Notes under the pieces: generated by a model
What the model was told of the DNA's origin: nothing
What the model saw: the letters and a program-made list of their open reading frames with translations, nothing else
The model's database searches: none
Made by a program: the position numbers and the translations under genes
In this document: positions 38,354-47,488 of the stretch, one piece after another
How the letters are laid out: each line of letters opens with the position of its first letter
Position numbering within the stretch: position 1 is the stretch's first letter
Origin: Bradyrhizobium stylosanthis
GTDB taxonomy: Bacteria; Pseudomonadota; Alphaproteobacteria; Rhizobiales; Xanthobacteraceae
Length of the DNA stretch: 64,000 nucleotides
Assembly: GCF_001641335.1 (NCBI RefSeq)
Contig: NZ_LVEM01000005.1
Coordinates: 620,001-684,000 of the forward strand
Direction of reading: 5' to 3'

Positions 38354-39934
38354 GTGCGAACCGAGCATGCGAAGCAGCGAACCACGTCCACTGGCCGCGA
38401 GCTCAAACCTAACGTCCGTTCCATGCTCTCGGCGGAGGAGTTGCGGCAGCGTCCGTCGCGTCCGGCCGATTACGCGGCAGAGAACCAGGCTCTGATCGCT
38501 TTGGCGCAGGAATTAGCAAGCTCGCCGGAAACTATCTTGCAGAAGCTCGCCGATACCGCATTAGGTCTATGTCGCGCGCACTCCGCCGGGCTCAGCCTCC
38601 TGGAGGACGGGGACGGGAAGAGGCATTTTCATTGGCGCGCCATCGCCGGGCAGTGGGCTCCCCACTTGAACGGCGGCACACCGCGCAACTTTGGTCCATG
38701 CGGCACGGTCCTCGACCACGACGCCGCCATGATATGCTCACATCCTGAAGTCGATTTCCCGTATTGGGAGCCCATCAGGCCTGTTCTCGAGGAAGGACTG
38801 CTGATTCCCTTCTACATCAAGGCTGAAGCAGTCGGCACAATCTGGGTCGTCGCGCATGACATCAGTCGCCGCTTCGATGCGGAAGATTTGCGCGTGATGA
38901 CCAGCTTGAGCGCCTTCGCAGCGACCGCCTATCAGACCTGGCTGAACCTCAACGCGGTGCAGCGAGTCGCCTCCATCGTCGAGTCCAGTCACGACGCAAT
39001 CTTCGGCGAAGACTTAAATGGCAGGATTATCAGTTGGAACAGGGGCGCGGGGCGACTGTTCGGATACATGGCCGAGGAAGTCATCGGCAAGCCGGTCACG
39101 ATTCTATTTCCGGCAGTTCCGCCAACCGATGAGTTCGCAACTCTCGAACGCATCCCATACGGCGACCGCATCGAGAATTTTGAAACGGTTCGACAAGGCA
39201 AGAATGGGGGCCGAGTCGATGTTTCGTTGACGATCTCCCCCATCATCGATCCGAACGGCAAAATCATCGGCGCGTCGAGCATTTGCCGCGACATTTCCGA
39301 GCGCAAGCGTGTCGAGATGCGCCAACAGCAATTGCTTGCGGAACTCGACCACCGCGTCAAGAACATTCTCTCTCAAGTTGCAGCTGTCGCAAAGTCATCG
39401 TACCAGGGGAGCCTTACCGCCGACGCTTTCCTTCAATCGCTCGATGGGCGCATCCAATCTATGGCAGCCGCACATACTCTGCTGAGCCAAAACGGTTGGA
39501 AGGGAGTCGGCCTTGATGTGTTGGTTCGCAACCAGCTTGCACCCTACGTGAACGGCACGAACATTATCATCGGTGCAACAGATATGATCCTGGGCCCAGC
39601 TGAAACCCAGGCCGTGGCAAGGGTGCTTCATGAGCTCGCGACCAATGCTGCGAAGTATGGGTCTCTGTCGGTGCCGAATGGCCGGGTCTCGGTCACATGG
39701 GACCGCAGGTCAAACGGCGATGCGGCGAGCTTGGAATTCGTATGGCGCGAGTTTGATGGCCCACCCGTGGTACTTGAGAAGCGGGTCGGGTATGGCACCG
39801 ATCTCATCCGCAATCTGATCCTCCACGAGCTCGGGGGGGAGGTTGATCTGGTGTTCGGAACAGATGGCGTAAGCTGCAGAATTGAGTGTTCGGTCGACGG
39901 CACCAACTGCTACCGGGGACATTCTCAAAAATAG
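38354..39934 (+). CDS. GAF-PAS HWE-family sensor histidine kinase
   Basis: 526 residues from GTG 38354. GAF domain (about 45-195), PAS domain (200-315), then an HWE kinase core: phosphoacceptor His333 in AELDHRVKNILSQV, HELATNAAKYGSLS, and the W-x-E motif in EFVWREFDGPPV. The GAF part has GPCGTVLDHDAAMICSHPE, the class seen upstream of many rhizobial HWE kinases, which often respond to light or redox. Followed 17 bases later by a lone receiver gene, its likely partner. Confidence 0.93.
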   Translation: MRTEHAKQRTTSTGRELKPNVRSMLSAEELRQRPSRPADYAAENQALIALAQELASSPETILQKLADTALGLCRAHSAGLSLLEDGDGKRHFHWRAIAGQWAPHLNGGTPRNFGPCGTVLDHDAAMICSHPEVDFPYWEPIRPVLEEGLLIPFYIKAEAVGTIWVVAHDISRRFDAEDLRVMTSLSAFAATAYQTWLNLNAVQRVASIVESSHDAIFGEDLNGRIISWNRGAGRLFGYMAEEVIGKPVTILFPAVPPTDEFATLERIPYGDRIENFETVRQGKNGGRVDVSLTISPIIDPNGKIIGASSICRDISERKRVEMRQQQLLAELDHRVKNILSQVAAVAKSSYQGSLTADAFLQSLDGRIQSMAAAHTLLSQNGWKGVGLDVLVRNQLAPYVNGTNIIIGATDMILGPAETQAVARVLHELATNAAKYGSLSVPNGRVSVTWDRRSNGDAASLEFVWREFDGPPVVLEKRVGYGTDLIRNLILHELGGEVDLVFGTDGVSCRIECSVDGTNCYRGHSQK

Positions 39935-39951
39935 CGAACCGCGTGATACCC

Positions 39952-40344
39952 ATGACTTCATTTGACGGTGACGGACTGCCTGAAGCAGGCACCCTCGGCC
40001 TCGGTGGCCTGTGTGTCCTCATCGTCGAAGATTCGTGGGATGTCGGCTTAAGCTTGAAGAGGCTCCTTGAGGCTTACGGGGCGGAAACGATTGGACCCGT
40101 CGCCACCGTGGCCGAAGCGCTGCGTTTGATTTCCGAGCACGCCGTCGATGCGGCGTTGGTGGACATCAATCTTCGACATGGTGAGCAGTCCTATGCCCTC
40201 ATCGATCTGCTGCACGATAAAGGCATTCGCACGATTGTATTAACGGGCTACGCCGACGCCCCGCTCGCGCGGGGAAAGGTAGCGGCGATCTTGCAGAAGC
40301 CGATCGCAGACAAGCGCCTTATTGAGAGCCTGCGCCGTCTATAG
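39952..40344 (+). CDS. Stand-alone response-regulator receiver
   Basis: 130 residues from ATG 39952. Receiver core: acidic pair Glu26-Asp27 (LIVED), phosphoacceptor Asp71 (ALVDINL), Thr in VLTGYADAP, and Lys in AILQKPIAD. No output domain, so it acts by protein contact. Sits directly after the HWE kinase. HWE kinase plus single receiver is a common arrangement in rhizobia, for example in general stress signalling. Confidence 0.92.
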   Translation: MTSFDGDGLPEAGTLGLGGLCVLIVEDSWDVGLSLKRLLEAYGAETIGPVATVAEALRLISEHAVDAALVDINLRHGEQSYALIDLLHDKGIRTIVLTGYADAPLARGKVAAILQKPIADKRLIESLRRL

Positions 40345-40469
40345 CGCGCCCCCTGTATCCCAGGAGATGCCCGCAATCGTGATGGGAGGCTACACTCAGT
40401 CCAAACTGCGCGAGATCATTCTCGGCGGCGTCACTCGTGCCATGCGGAAGTCGATGACGGCTCCGGTCT

Positions 40470-40823
40470 TCATGTCACACTAACTAGCCCGCAGTGGTCC
40501 AACCTGAAGCCGATCATCTGAGGCGTCTTCTGATCCGGAAAGGCGATGTCAAACAGTGTGACCGCCACGTGGATCGCAATCCCAACGTCCGCCGTTCGTA
40601 TAACGATACTCTCTTTCCGCCGACTATTGCCGGTCCGATCGAGGATCGTGCCATGCGCGAGCCAGTGACCAACGCTCTCGATGCGCGCTGAACGGGCTTC
40701 CGACGCGGGCAGGGGGGCATTGTCGATCGCCGGAAGCATGCCACAGGCAGCAGCGGCCAGGGTCGCGGCGCACTCGAAATCGCCGCGATCGAAATGCTCG
40801 ATGGCTGCGTGGATTTGGCGCAT
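40470..40823 (-). CDS. Conserved hypothetical protein
   Basis: 117 residues. The start MRQIHAAIEHFDRGDFECAATLAAAACGMLP resembles an alphaproteobacterial family of small HEPN-like proteins (AIEHxxxGDxECAITLAAAAExMLP). The middle (HWLAHGTIL) and end (KTPQMIGF) also fit, so the gene appears complete though divergent. No operon partner. Confidence 0.55.
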   Translation of the reverse strand: MRQIHAAIEHFDRGDFECAATLAAAACGMLPAIDNAPLPASEARSARIESVGHWLAHGTILDRTGNSRRKESIVIRTADVGIAIHVAVTLFDIAFPDQKTPQMIGFRLDHCGLVSVT

Positions 40824-40838
40824 CGAACGGTGGGCTGA

Positions 40839-41045
40839 TTATTGTGATCTCCCCGTCTCGGTCGAATTCAAATGCAACTCACGTGGCGGCTGCAATTCGC
40901 TGTTGAGGAGGTTAAAAATATCCCGTCGCTGCATCGGATCGCTGCAAGTGACGCCTGCGCGCCTAGCATCGGTGGCTCGCTTGCGAGCCAACCCGAGCAT
41001 CTTCGCGCATTCCGGACAAGGATATGACCTGAAGCTTCTGCTCAT
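40839..41045 (-). CDS. Possible small zinc-ribbon-like hypothetical protein
   Basis: 68 residues, MSRSFRSYPCPECAKMLGLA at the start, with a later TCSDPMQRRDIFNLLN. CPEC and one further Cys could bind zinc. Weak ribosome binding site. It ends 16 bases before the start of the preceding minus-strand entry. Could be fortuitous. Confidence 0.3.
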   Translation of the reverse strand: MSRSFRSYPCPECAKMLGLARKRATDARRAGVTCSDPMQRRDIFNLLNSELQPPRELHLNSTETGRSQ

Positions 41046-41390
41046 CGCTTATACTCGCGCCCTGTTTGAACTCCCGATATTGTGCTGCATGCGCAAGTTG
41101 CGACCATGATACCCATCAATGGACAGGAAGAAATCGCGGAAGGAGGATTCGCTGAAGGAATCAAAGAAGCTGAAGTTACCGGGAATCTTGAGATAGGTGC
41201 GCTTTATTCGGCCATCGCGCAGCGCCAACTCCCGCGTTGTTGACCGGGCTGGTCGTCTGCTGCGATCCGGTTCATCGGATAATTCGCGGATCGGAGTGTT
41301 TTGAGGACGGCCTCTACGGCCAGAGGAGCATTGAGGGCAAACGATCAACTACTTGCGCGCGAATATTCTCATGCGCACCGGCACTTCTGC
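41046..41390. other. Intergenic stretch downstream of the Old Yellow Enzyme gene
   Basis: No recognised gene. A minus-strand frame (about 41049-41240) encodes a Phe/Ser-rich stretch (FSFFDSFSESSFRDFF) that I cannot assign. Confidence 0.4.
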
Positions 41391-42602
41391 TTATCGCCAA
41401 CGCTGGTCGACGCAGGCCTTCGCCTTTTCGCCGCGGTCCTGTTCCAGCGAAGGATAGTCGGTGTAACCTTTCTCGCCGCCGCCATAGTATGTCGTCGGGT
41501 CGTCCACATTCAGTGGTGCTCCCACGCGCAGCCGTTCGGGCAGATCGGGATTGGCGATGAACTTGCGCCCAAAGGCGATCAAGTCGGCCTGGCCCTCGCG
41601 CAGCCATTGCGCGGCGCTATCGGCTTCGAAGCCCCCGGCAACGATGAGTGTTCCCTGATACTTGTTCCGGATCAATCGGGCCATGCTGAGGGCATACGGG
41701 TCCGGCTTCTGGCCATTCTGCATCTGCTCGAGCGCCGGATTGACGATGTGCAGATAGGCCAAGCCATAGCCGGAGAGCTGCTCGGCGAGGTAACCGAACG
41801 TCGATTCCGGAGTGTCATCGCTGATGTCGTTCATCTTGCCAAGAGGTGAGAGCCGGACGCCGATCCTGTCCGCGCCGAGAATGGGAATCAGGGTTTCCGT
41901 GATTTCAAGCAGAAGCCGCGCCCGATTTTGAACGGTGTCGCCGTAGGCGTCGCTGCGTCGGTTGGTGCTGCTCTCGACGAATTGATCGATCAGGTAACCG
42001 TTGGCCGCATGAATCTCGATGCCGTCGAACTCGGCGGCCACGGCATTCCTCGCAGCGCGCTCATACTGTCTGATAAGGTATGGCATCTCCTCAAAGGCCA
42101 GCGCGCGTGGACGCACAAATGGAACTAGTTCTCCCTCGCCACGCTCGTTTTCGATGAAGGCCTTTCCCGCGGGCGTGATCGCCGAAGGCGCTACGGGTAG
42201 CATGTTGTCGGGCTGCAGGGCCGGATGTGAAATGCGACCAACATGCCAAAGTTGGTTGAATATCAGTCCATCGGCCTCGTGCACGGCCTTCGTGACCTGC
42301 CGCCAGGCTTCGACCTGTTCGCGGCTATGGATACCTGGCGTCCAGGCATATCCCTGGCCCTGCATCGAGATCTGGGTGGCCTCGCTGATGATCAGGGCTG
42401 CAGACGCGCGCTGCGCATAATAGCAGGCCGCGAGTTGAGACGGCACATTGCCCGGCTGTCGCGCTCTGGAACGGGTCAGTGGCGCCATGACCACGCGATG
42501 GGGCAGGCTGAACGGCCCAAGCCGACATCCTTGGAATAGCGGGTTCGCCTTCCCATTTGAAACCCCATTGAGCGCGTGGGCGTGCGTGGTGGCTGTAACC
42601 AT
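41391..42602 (-). CDS. Old Yellow Enzyme family alkene reductase (NemA-like)
   Basis: 403-residue FMN TIM barrel. VVMAPLTRSRA start strand, WHVGRISHP, the substrate-binding pair in GIEIHAANGYLIDQF, SSTNRRSDAYG, and the phosphate-binding GFEADSAAQWLREGQADLIAFGRKFIANPDL. Reduces activated C=C bonds (enals, maleimides, nitro compounds) with NAD(P)H. A palindrome 112 bases upstream plus a TATATT box (42686-42681) indicates regulation with the stress block. The N-terminal 20 residues are an unusual polar leader. Confidence 0.93.
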   Translation of the reverse strand: MVTATTHAHALNGVSNGKANPLFQGCRLGPFSLPHRVVMAPLTRSRARQPGNVPSQLAACYYAQRASAALIISEATQISMQGQGYAWTPGIHSREQVEAWRQVTKAVHEADGLIFNQLWHVGRISHPALQPDNMLPVAPSAITPAGKAFIENERGEGELVPFVRPRALAFEEMPYLIRQYERAARNAVAAEFDGIEIHAANGYLIDQFVESSTNRRSDAYGDTVQNRARLLLEITETLIPILGADRIGVRLSPLGKMNDISDDTPESTFGYLAEQLSGYGLAYLHIVNPALEQMQNGQKPDPYALSMARLIRNKYQGTLIVAGGFEADSAAQWLREGQADLIAFGRKFIANPDLPERLRVGAPLNVDDPTTYYGGGEKGYTDYPSLEQDRGEKAKACVDQRWR

Positions 42603-42707
42603 ATTGCCTCACGTCGTAGGAGTTAGCTGGTTCAGGCCTTCGGTAAGGAAATGGCTGAAGATCTTAGGATCTCTACAGCAAATATAGCGCTGGCTCAGTC
42701 CATCGCG

Positions 42708-42721
42708 CTGACAATCGTCAA
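42708..42721 (-). promoter_or_regulatory. TTGAC-N4-GTCAA-type box upstream of the OYE gene
   Basis: Plus strand CTGAC-AATC-GTCAA. On the minus strand a near-perfect -10, TATATT (42686-42681), lies exactly 21 bases beyond it, giving a textbook class II promoter. Confidence 0.7.
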
Positions 42722-42801
42722 TGCTCTGACCATGGAGAATACAGGCGCGCAGGCGACAGAGACCATCGACGTGGAGGAGACCGGCGGTGCTCGGCCTACC
42801 G

Positions 42802-43533
42802 TCAAGGTTTAATTGGTATGCGCGTGATCATTCGTCCCCATGCATCGGTGACGACGACAGAAAAGCCAGACCAGTCGCCAACTCGCGCCAGCTCACGAGC
42901 AATGGTCAGTCCGCGTTTCGCAACGGCGCTGGGGGAGAGGAAAACGCTACCGCATTCGTCGGGATAGTTCACACCGTTCTCGATATGAAAAAAGAAGCGG
43001 CTTCCTTCTGCGGGCGCCGTTTGCGGATCGCCGACTGGCCGTCCCTCGTTCAGGCGATCGAGATAGCGGCGCGCCGCAAACCTCAGGGGTTCCGTGATCG
43101 TGGCGATCAGGGGCTCGACATCTGGAGAAAACTGACGTCCAATTCGCTGGTGAACGCCAAGAATGACGGAATGACTCGCAGTGTCCGTGAGCCGCGTTCC
43201 TAGGATGTCCCGAACGCCGCAGCTCAGCACAAACTCATTGTACCACTCGCTCCTCCGCAAAAGGGCCCATGGGAGAGATGCGGAGAGCATGGTCCAGCGT
43301 GCATCCAGAAGTGGCGAGTATGGATCGAGCGCGGCGTAGTGCTCGACGTAGCGGGATTTGAATTCGGCACTGAGACCGCAGAAGACGGCTTCGTCGACCG
43401 TACCCGTCGTCTTGTTGGTGACGATCAGCGCCGCACCCGCCACGCCCGCCTCGTCCATCAGCCTTCGAAGCAATTGTGGCCAGGCATCCGAGTGCATCGC
43501 CGCGTCGTTAAGTGCCGAGAGAAGCGACTGCAT
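42802..43533 (-). CDS. LuxR-type sensor domain fused to DUF6894
   Basis: 243 residues. Residues 1-165 resemble the PAS-like N-terminal half of LuxR-family regulators found in rhizobia (LLRRLMDEAGVAGAALIVTN, DPYSPLLDAR, LGTRLTDTASHSVILGVHQR). Where the HTH should be, residues about 175-240 instead read RFFFHIENGVNYPDECGSVF...VVVTDAWGRMITRIPI, the DUF6894 pattern also seen at 52607 and 63043. The protein therefore has a sensor but no obvious DNA-binding part. It follows cbpM and precedes the OYE gene on the minus strand. Confidence 0.7.
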   Translation of the reverse strand: MQSLLSALNDAAMHSDAWPQLLRRLMDEAGVAGAALIVTNKTTGTVDEAVFCGLSAEFKSRYVEHYAALDPYSPLLDARWTMLSASLPWALLRRSEWYNEFVLSCGVRDILGTRLTDTASHSVILGVHQRIGRQFSPDVEPLIATITEPLRFAARRYLDRLNEGRPVGDPQTAPAEGSRFFFHIENGVNYPDECGSVFLSPSAVAKRGLTIARELARVGDWSGFSVVVTDAWGRMITRIPIKP

Positions 43534-43605
43534 GATCCGTGGCCTTCAAAGCGATGAGCGAGCCCGAACGCGCAAGCTTATGATAGAAGATCAATCGCAA
43601 ACGCA

Positions 43606-43890
43606 TCAATTCGTGCGTTCGGAGGTCGTGGTCCGCATCGCCTGGATGTCTCGGAGCAGGCAACGCAGCCCATATAGTTGATCCAGCAGATACAGGACCA
43701 GTGCGATACCTTCGTCGTTGACGCCCAAGTCGCCCTTGAGATCCTGGATGAGGTGCGCACGGGCGAGATCCTGCTCGGAGAACTGATGACCTGGTCGATG
43801 CGCTACCAGCCATTCCGCATCCACCCAAGCTTCAATCGTGGAGGAATCGAGGTGAGATTGATCGGCGAATTCCTGGAGCTGCATTGTCAC
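43606..43890 (-). CDS. cbpM: Chaperone modulator CbpM
   Basis: 94 residues with a MerR-like fold: LQEFADQSHLDSSTIEAWVDAEWL, then FSEQDLARAHLIQDLKGDLGVNDEGI and LDQLYGLRCLL. CbpM binds the J-domain of CbpA and inhibits its DnaK co-chaperone activity. ATG overlaps the cbpA stop by four bases (43890-43887), so stoichiometric expression is likely. Confidence 0.88.
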   Translation of the reverse strand: MTMQLQEFADQSHLDSSTIEAWVDAEWLVAHRPGHQFSEQDLARAHLIQDLKGDLGVNDEGIALVLYLLDQLYGLRCLLRDIQAMRTTTSERTN

Positions 43891-44801
43891 ACTCGCATTG
43901 ATTGTCTTGGACTATCGGAAGGCTGCCAGCCACTCACGAACCGTTCGAGATCGGGGTCCGGCTTTTTCGGCAGAACCAGTTTCAGCGTGACGTACTGGTC
44001 CCCCCGGCCGCCATCGGCACGCGGCACGCCGCGTCCCTTGATCCGAAGAACCCGGCCCGAGCTCGACCATTTTGGCACAGAGACCGCGACGGCGCCGCTC
44101 ACGGTTGGGACCTTGAGTTTCGCGCCCAGCACGCCTTCTTTCAATGAGATCGGCAGGTCCAGGTGGATGTCGTCACCTTTGCGGGCGAAGTAGGGGTGCG
44201 GCAGGACGGTGATCTCGATCAGGGCGTCACCTGGCGGACCGTCTCCGGCTCCCGGACGCCCCTTCCCCTTCAGGCGGAGAATCTGGCCGTCGCTGGTGCC
44301 GGGAGGAATGTTGACCTCGAGCGTAGACCCGTCCGGCAGAACAATGGATTGCTTGCCGCCGTTGACGGCATCGAGAAAGTTGAGCTCGAGGTGATATCGG
44401 ACGTCGGCCCCGCGTCCGCGCCGGGCGGTGCGGCCGGCACGTCCAAAGATCTCGGAGAGAATGTCATCGCTGGCGGCGAAGTCACTGAAATCGGCAAAGC
44501 CGGCCCCACTGGTGTAGCCCGTCGAACCTTCCCGATCGGCGAAGTCCCGGTAATATCGCCGGGCCTGCTGCTCGGTACCTGAAGCATCGATCTCACCGCG
44601 GTCGAAACGGGCGCGCTTGTCCGGATCGTTCAGCAGATTGTAGGCGGCAGAGAGTTCCTTGAATTTGTCCTCTGCCGTCTTGTTGCCGGGATTGAGATCG
44701 GGATGCAGCTTTTTTGCAAGCCGCCGGTAGGCCTTTTGAATGTCGGCCTGCGTCGCGTCCTTCTTCACGCCCAGGGTTGCATATGGGTCTGCAGCCAACA
44801 C
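43887..44801 (-). CDS. cbpA: DnaJ-class co-chaperone CbpA
   Basis: 304 residues: J-domain with the His33-Pro34-Asp35 triad, a Gly/Phe-rich linker with YTSGAGFADFSDF, no zinc fingers, then two DnaJ C-terminal beta domains (DVRYHLELNFLDAVNG, PPGDALIEITVLPHPYFARKG). This is the CbpA type rather than DnaJ proper. It stimulates DnaK ATPase; its partner dnaK is two genes upstream, and its inhibitor CbpM follows. Confidence 0.95.
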   Translation of the reverse strand: MLAADPYATLGVKKDATQADIQKAYRRLAKKLHPDLNPGNKTAEDKFKELSAAYNLLNDPDKRARFDRGEIDASGTEQQARRYYRDFADREGSTGYTSGAGFADFSDFAASDDILSEIFGRAGRTARRGRGADVRYHLELNFLDAVNGGKQSIVLPDGSTLEVNIPPGTSDGQILRLKGKGRPGAGDGPPGDALIEITVLPHPYFARKGDDIHLDLPISLKEGVLGAKLKVPTVSGAVAVSVPKWSSSGRVLRIKGRGVPRADGGRGDQYVTLKLVLPKKPDPDLERFVSGWQPSDSPRQSMRV

Positions 44802-44843
44802 CAGCTCCTGTTTACGCGTCGGCCCGACCGAGCGGGCCGCTGC

Positions 44844-45386
44844 TCATTGTTGCGGGGGTGACGGCGATTGTGATTTAGGCGGTTTGGCGACGACGACCCG
44901 GGCCGGCCGCAAGAGACGGTCGTGAAGCATGTAACCATTCTCCAGAACATCCACGACGCTCCCGGGAGACTGATCGGATCGATCGGTTTCCATCACTGCT
45001 TCGTGCTTCATCGGGTCGAATGGCCGATTGAGAGCGTCGATTTCTTCGACACCGAAGCGTTTCATTATCTGTGTCAGGATACGATCGGTGGCCACGACGC
45101 CGGCCAGCAAGCCGTTGTCGTCCTTGGCCTCCGCGTCCGGCGAGCCGGCGTCGATGGCTCGTCGCAGATTATCCGCTACCTGCAGCAGCTCGCGGGCAAA
45201 GTCGGCGATCGCATATTGCCGGGCGTCTTGGACCCGACGCTCGGCGATGCGCCTCGTGTTCTCGGCGTCGGCAAGTGCACGCATCAGGCGGTCGCGCTCG
45301 GCGCTGGTCTCGTGCGCCTGGTCGCTTTCCTTGTGCTCGCCCGCGGGAAGCTCGCCGAGCCCATCGTCCATGGTCTTGGTAGCCAT
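44844..45386 (-). CDS. grpE: Nucleotide exchange factor GrpE
   Basis: 180 residues from ATG 45386 (GGAG seven bases upstream). Long N-terminal coiled coil (RDRLMRALADAENTRRIAERR), then the GrpE beta-wing signature (FDPMKHEAVMETDRSD...GSVVDVLENGYMLHDRLLRPARVVVAK). Releases ADP from DnaK. Located directly after dnaK, in dnaK-grpE-cbpA-cbpM order, which suggests a self-contained accessory Hsp70 team; the usual housekeeping dnaKJ locus is not in this window. Confidence 0.95.
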   Translation of the reverse strand: MATKTMDDGLGELPAGEHKESDQAHETSAERDRLMRALADAENTRRIAERRVQDARQYAIADFARELLQVADNLRRAIDAGSPDAEAKDDNGLLAGVVATDRILTQIMKRFGVEEIDALNRPFDPMKHEAVMETDRSDQSPGSVVDVLENGYMLHDRLLRPARVVVAKPPKSQSPSPPQQ

Positions 45387-45427
45387 GTCGTGCTCCATCT
45401 GTCACGTTCGGCCGGATTGGAAAGGCT

Positions 45428-47341
45428 TCAGGAGGCCTTTCGGTCGCCGGGATCGACCTCCTCGAATTCCGCGTCCACGACATCTTCGCTGCTGCCAGAC
45501 GATCCACCCTGTCCGCTGCCGGAAGCACCGCCTTGGGACGCCGCGCGGCTCAAGGCTTCGCTGATCTTGGATGCCGACTGCTGCAAACGCTGGCTCGCCT
45601 GCTGGATCGCCGTCACGTCCTCGGCGTTCAGCCGTTGCTTTGCCTCGGCGATCGCCTGCTCAACCTCCTTCTTGACGTCGGCAGGGATCTTTCCTTCGGA
45701 GTCCTTAAGGGCCTTCTCGGTGCTATAGATCACCGCGTCGGCCTGGTTGCGGGCTTCAATGAGTTCCTTGCGCCGCTTGTCCTCGTCGGCATGGGCTTCG
45801 GCCTCCCTGACCATCCTCTGGATGTCTGCTTCGGTCAGGCCGCCGGACGCCTGGATCCGGATACTCTGCTCCTTACCGCTCGCCTTGTCCTTGGCCGATA
45901 CGTTGACGATGCCATTGGCATCAATATCGAAGGTGACTTCGATCTGCGGCACGCCCCGCGGTGCCGGCGGGATCCCGACCAGATCGAACTGTCCGAGCAT
46001 CTTGTTGTCCGCTGCCATCTCGCGCTCGCCCTGGAAGACCCGGATCGTCACCGCGGTTTGATTGTCCTCCGCTGTCGAGAACACCTGGCTCTTCTTGGTT
46101 GGAATAGTGGTATTGCGGTCGATCAGCTTCGTCATGACGCCGCCAAGGGTCTCGATGCCCAATGACAGGGGTGTCACGTCGAGTAGCAGGACGTCCTTGA
46201 CGTCGCCTTGGAGAACGCCGGCCTGGATCGCGGCACCGACCGCGACCACTTCATCTGGGTTGACGCCCTTGTGAGGTTCGCGTCCGAACAGCTTCTGCAC
46301 GGTCTCCTGAACCTTTGGCATCCGGGTCTGGCCGCCTACCAGCACGACTTCGTTGATGTCCGATGGCTGCAGGCCGGCGTCCTTCAATGCTGCTTTGCAG
46401 GGATCAATGGTGCGCTGGATCAGATCGTCGACGAGCGCTTCAAGCTTGGCGCGCGACAGCTTGATATTGAGATGCTTCGGTCCGGCCTGATCTGCGGTGA
46501 TGAAGGGCAGATTGACGTCGGTCTGAGTGGCGCTGGAGAGTTCGATCTTGGCCTTCTCGGCCGCATCCTTGAGCCGTTGCAGGGCGAGGCGATCTTTGCG
46601 GAGGTCGATTCCGTTTTCCTTGCGAAACTCGTCCGCCAGATAGTCGATGATCCGCTTGTCGAAATCCTCTCCACCGAGGAAGGTGTCGCCATTGGTCGAC
46701 TTGACCTCGAACACGCCGTCACCGACCTCCAGGATCGAGACATCGAACGTCCCGCCACCGAGGTCATAGACCACGATCTTGCCGCTGCCTGTCTTGTCGA
46801 GGCCGTAGGCCAGGGCGGCCGCAGTCGGCTCATTGATGATTCGCAGGACTTCCAGCCCGGCGATCCGGCCAGCGTCCTTGGTTGCCTGGCGCTGCGCATC
46901 GTTGAAATACGCGGGCACGGTGATGACGGCCTGTGTGACAGTGCCGCCAAGAGTTGCTTCAGCGGTTTCCTTCATTTTGGTGAGGATGAAAGCGCTGATC
47001 TGGCTCGGGCTGTACTTCTTACCCCGGACGTCGACCCAGGCGTCGCCATTGTCGCCCGGTACGATGTGATAGGGCACCATGGTCTTGTCTTTTGCCGTGA
47101 TCGGGTCGTCGTAGCGCCGGCCGATCAGGCGCTTGATTGCATAGATCGTGTTCTCGGGGTTGGTGATACTTTGCCGCTTGGCCGGCTGCCCGACCAGGAC
47201 TTCGCCATCATCCGTGAAGGCAACCATGGACGGCGTGGTGCGCCCGCCTTCGGCATTCTCAATGACCCTGGCTTTGCTGCCTTCCATCACAGCGACGCAA
47301 GAGTTGGTGGTGCCGAGATCGATGCCGATTGCTTTTGCCAT
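45428..47341 (-). CDS. dnaK: Chaperone DnaK (Hsp70)
   Basis: 637 residues: ATPase domain with IGIDLGTTNSCVAVMEG, VYDLGGGTFDVSIL and VLVGGQTRMPKVQ, substrate-binding domain from about residue 390, and a C-terminal lid ending in GSSEDVVDAEFEEVD as in proteobacterial DnaK. It is one of the strongest calls here. Within the minus-strand stress block it comes after hsp20 and before grpE. Probably a second, island-borne Hsp70 copy. Confidence 0.97.
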   Translation of the reverse strand: MAKAIGIDLGTTNSCVAVMEGSKARVIENAEGGRTTPSMVAFTDDGEVLVGQPAKRQSITNPENTIYAIKRLIGRRYDDPITAKDKTMVPYHIVPGDNGDAWVDVRGKKYSPSQISAFILTKMKETAEATLGGTVTQAVITVPAYFNDAQRQATKDAGRIAGLEVLRIINEPTAAALAYGLDKTGSGKIVVYDLGGGTFDVSILEVGDGVFEVKSTNGDTFLGGEDFDKRIIDYLADEFRKENGIDLRKDRLALQRLKDAAEKAKIELSSATQTDVNLPFITADQAGPKHLNIKLSRAKLEALVDDLIQRTIDPCKAALKDAGLQPSDINEVVLVGGQTRMPKVQETVQKLFGREPHKGVNPDEVVAVGAAIQAGVLQGDVKDVLLLDVTPLSLGIETLGGVMTKLIDRNTTIPTKKSQVFSTAEDNQTAVTIRVFQGEREMAADNKMLGQFDLVGIPPAPRGVPQIEVTFDIDANGIVNVSAKDKASGKEQSIRIQASGGLTEADIQRMVREAEAHADEDKRRKELIEARNQADAVIYSTEKALKDSEGKIPADVKKEVEQAIAEAKQRLNAEDVTAIQQASQRLQQSASKISEALSRAASQGGASGSGQGGSSGSSEDVVDAEFEEVDPGDRKAS

Positions 47342-47401
47342 GATCAGGTTCCTTCAGGTTTGAATCCTGGGACAGCTGCGGCCGTCCTGAAGTCTGTGGG
47401 T

Positions 47402-47432
47402 GTCTCGCCCTATTCGCGATGAGAGGCGAGAC
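47402..47432 (-). terminator. Hairpin between hsp20 and dnaK
   Basis: GTCTCGCC (47402-47409) and GGCGAGAC (47425-47432) form a perfect 8-bp stem with a 15-base loop, 60 bases upstream of dnaK and 57 after hsp20 (minus-strand sense). No U-tract; could attenuate read-through or act as an RNA structure in the dnaK leader. Confidence 0.4.
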
Positions 47433-47488
47433 GCGCCGAGCTGGGCTGTGAGGAGACAAATGGCTCGGGCGTCTCGCCGCGCCGACGG

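Noticed and set aside
46208..47422. 404-codon plus-strand frame opposite dnaK
   Set aside because: Mirror image of the DnaK coding frame; no motifs.
47342..47488. CIRCE (HrcA) operator or ROSE thermometer before dnaK
   Set aside because: No TTAGCACTC-N9-GAGTGCTAA and no conserved ROSE Shine-Dalgarno-pairing stem found; only a simple 8-bp hairpin is present.
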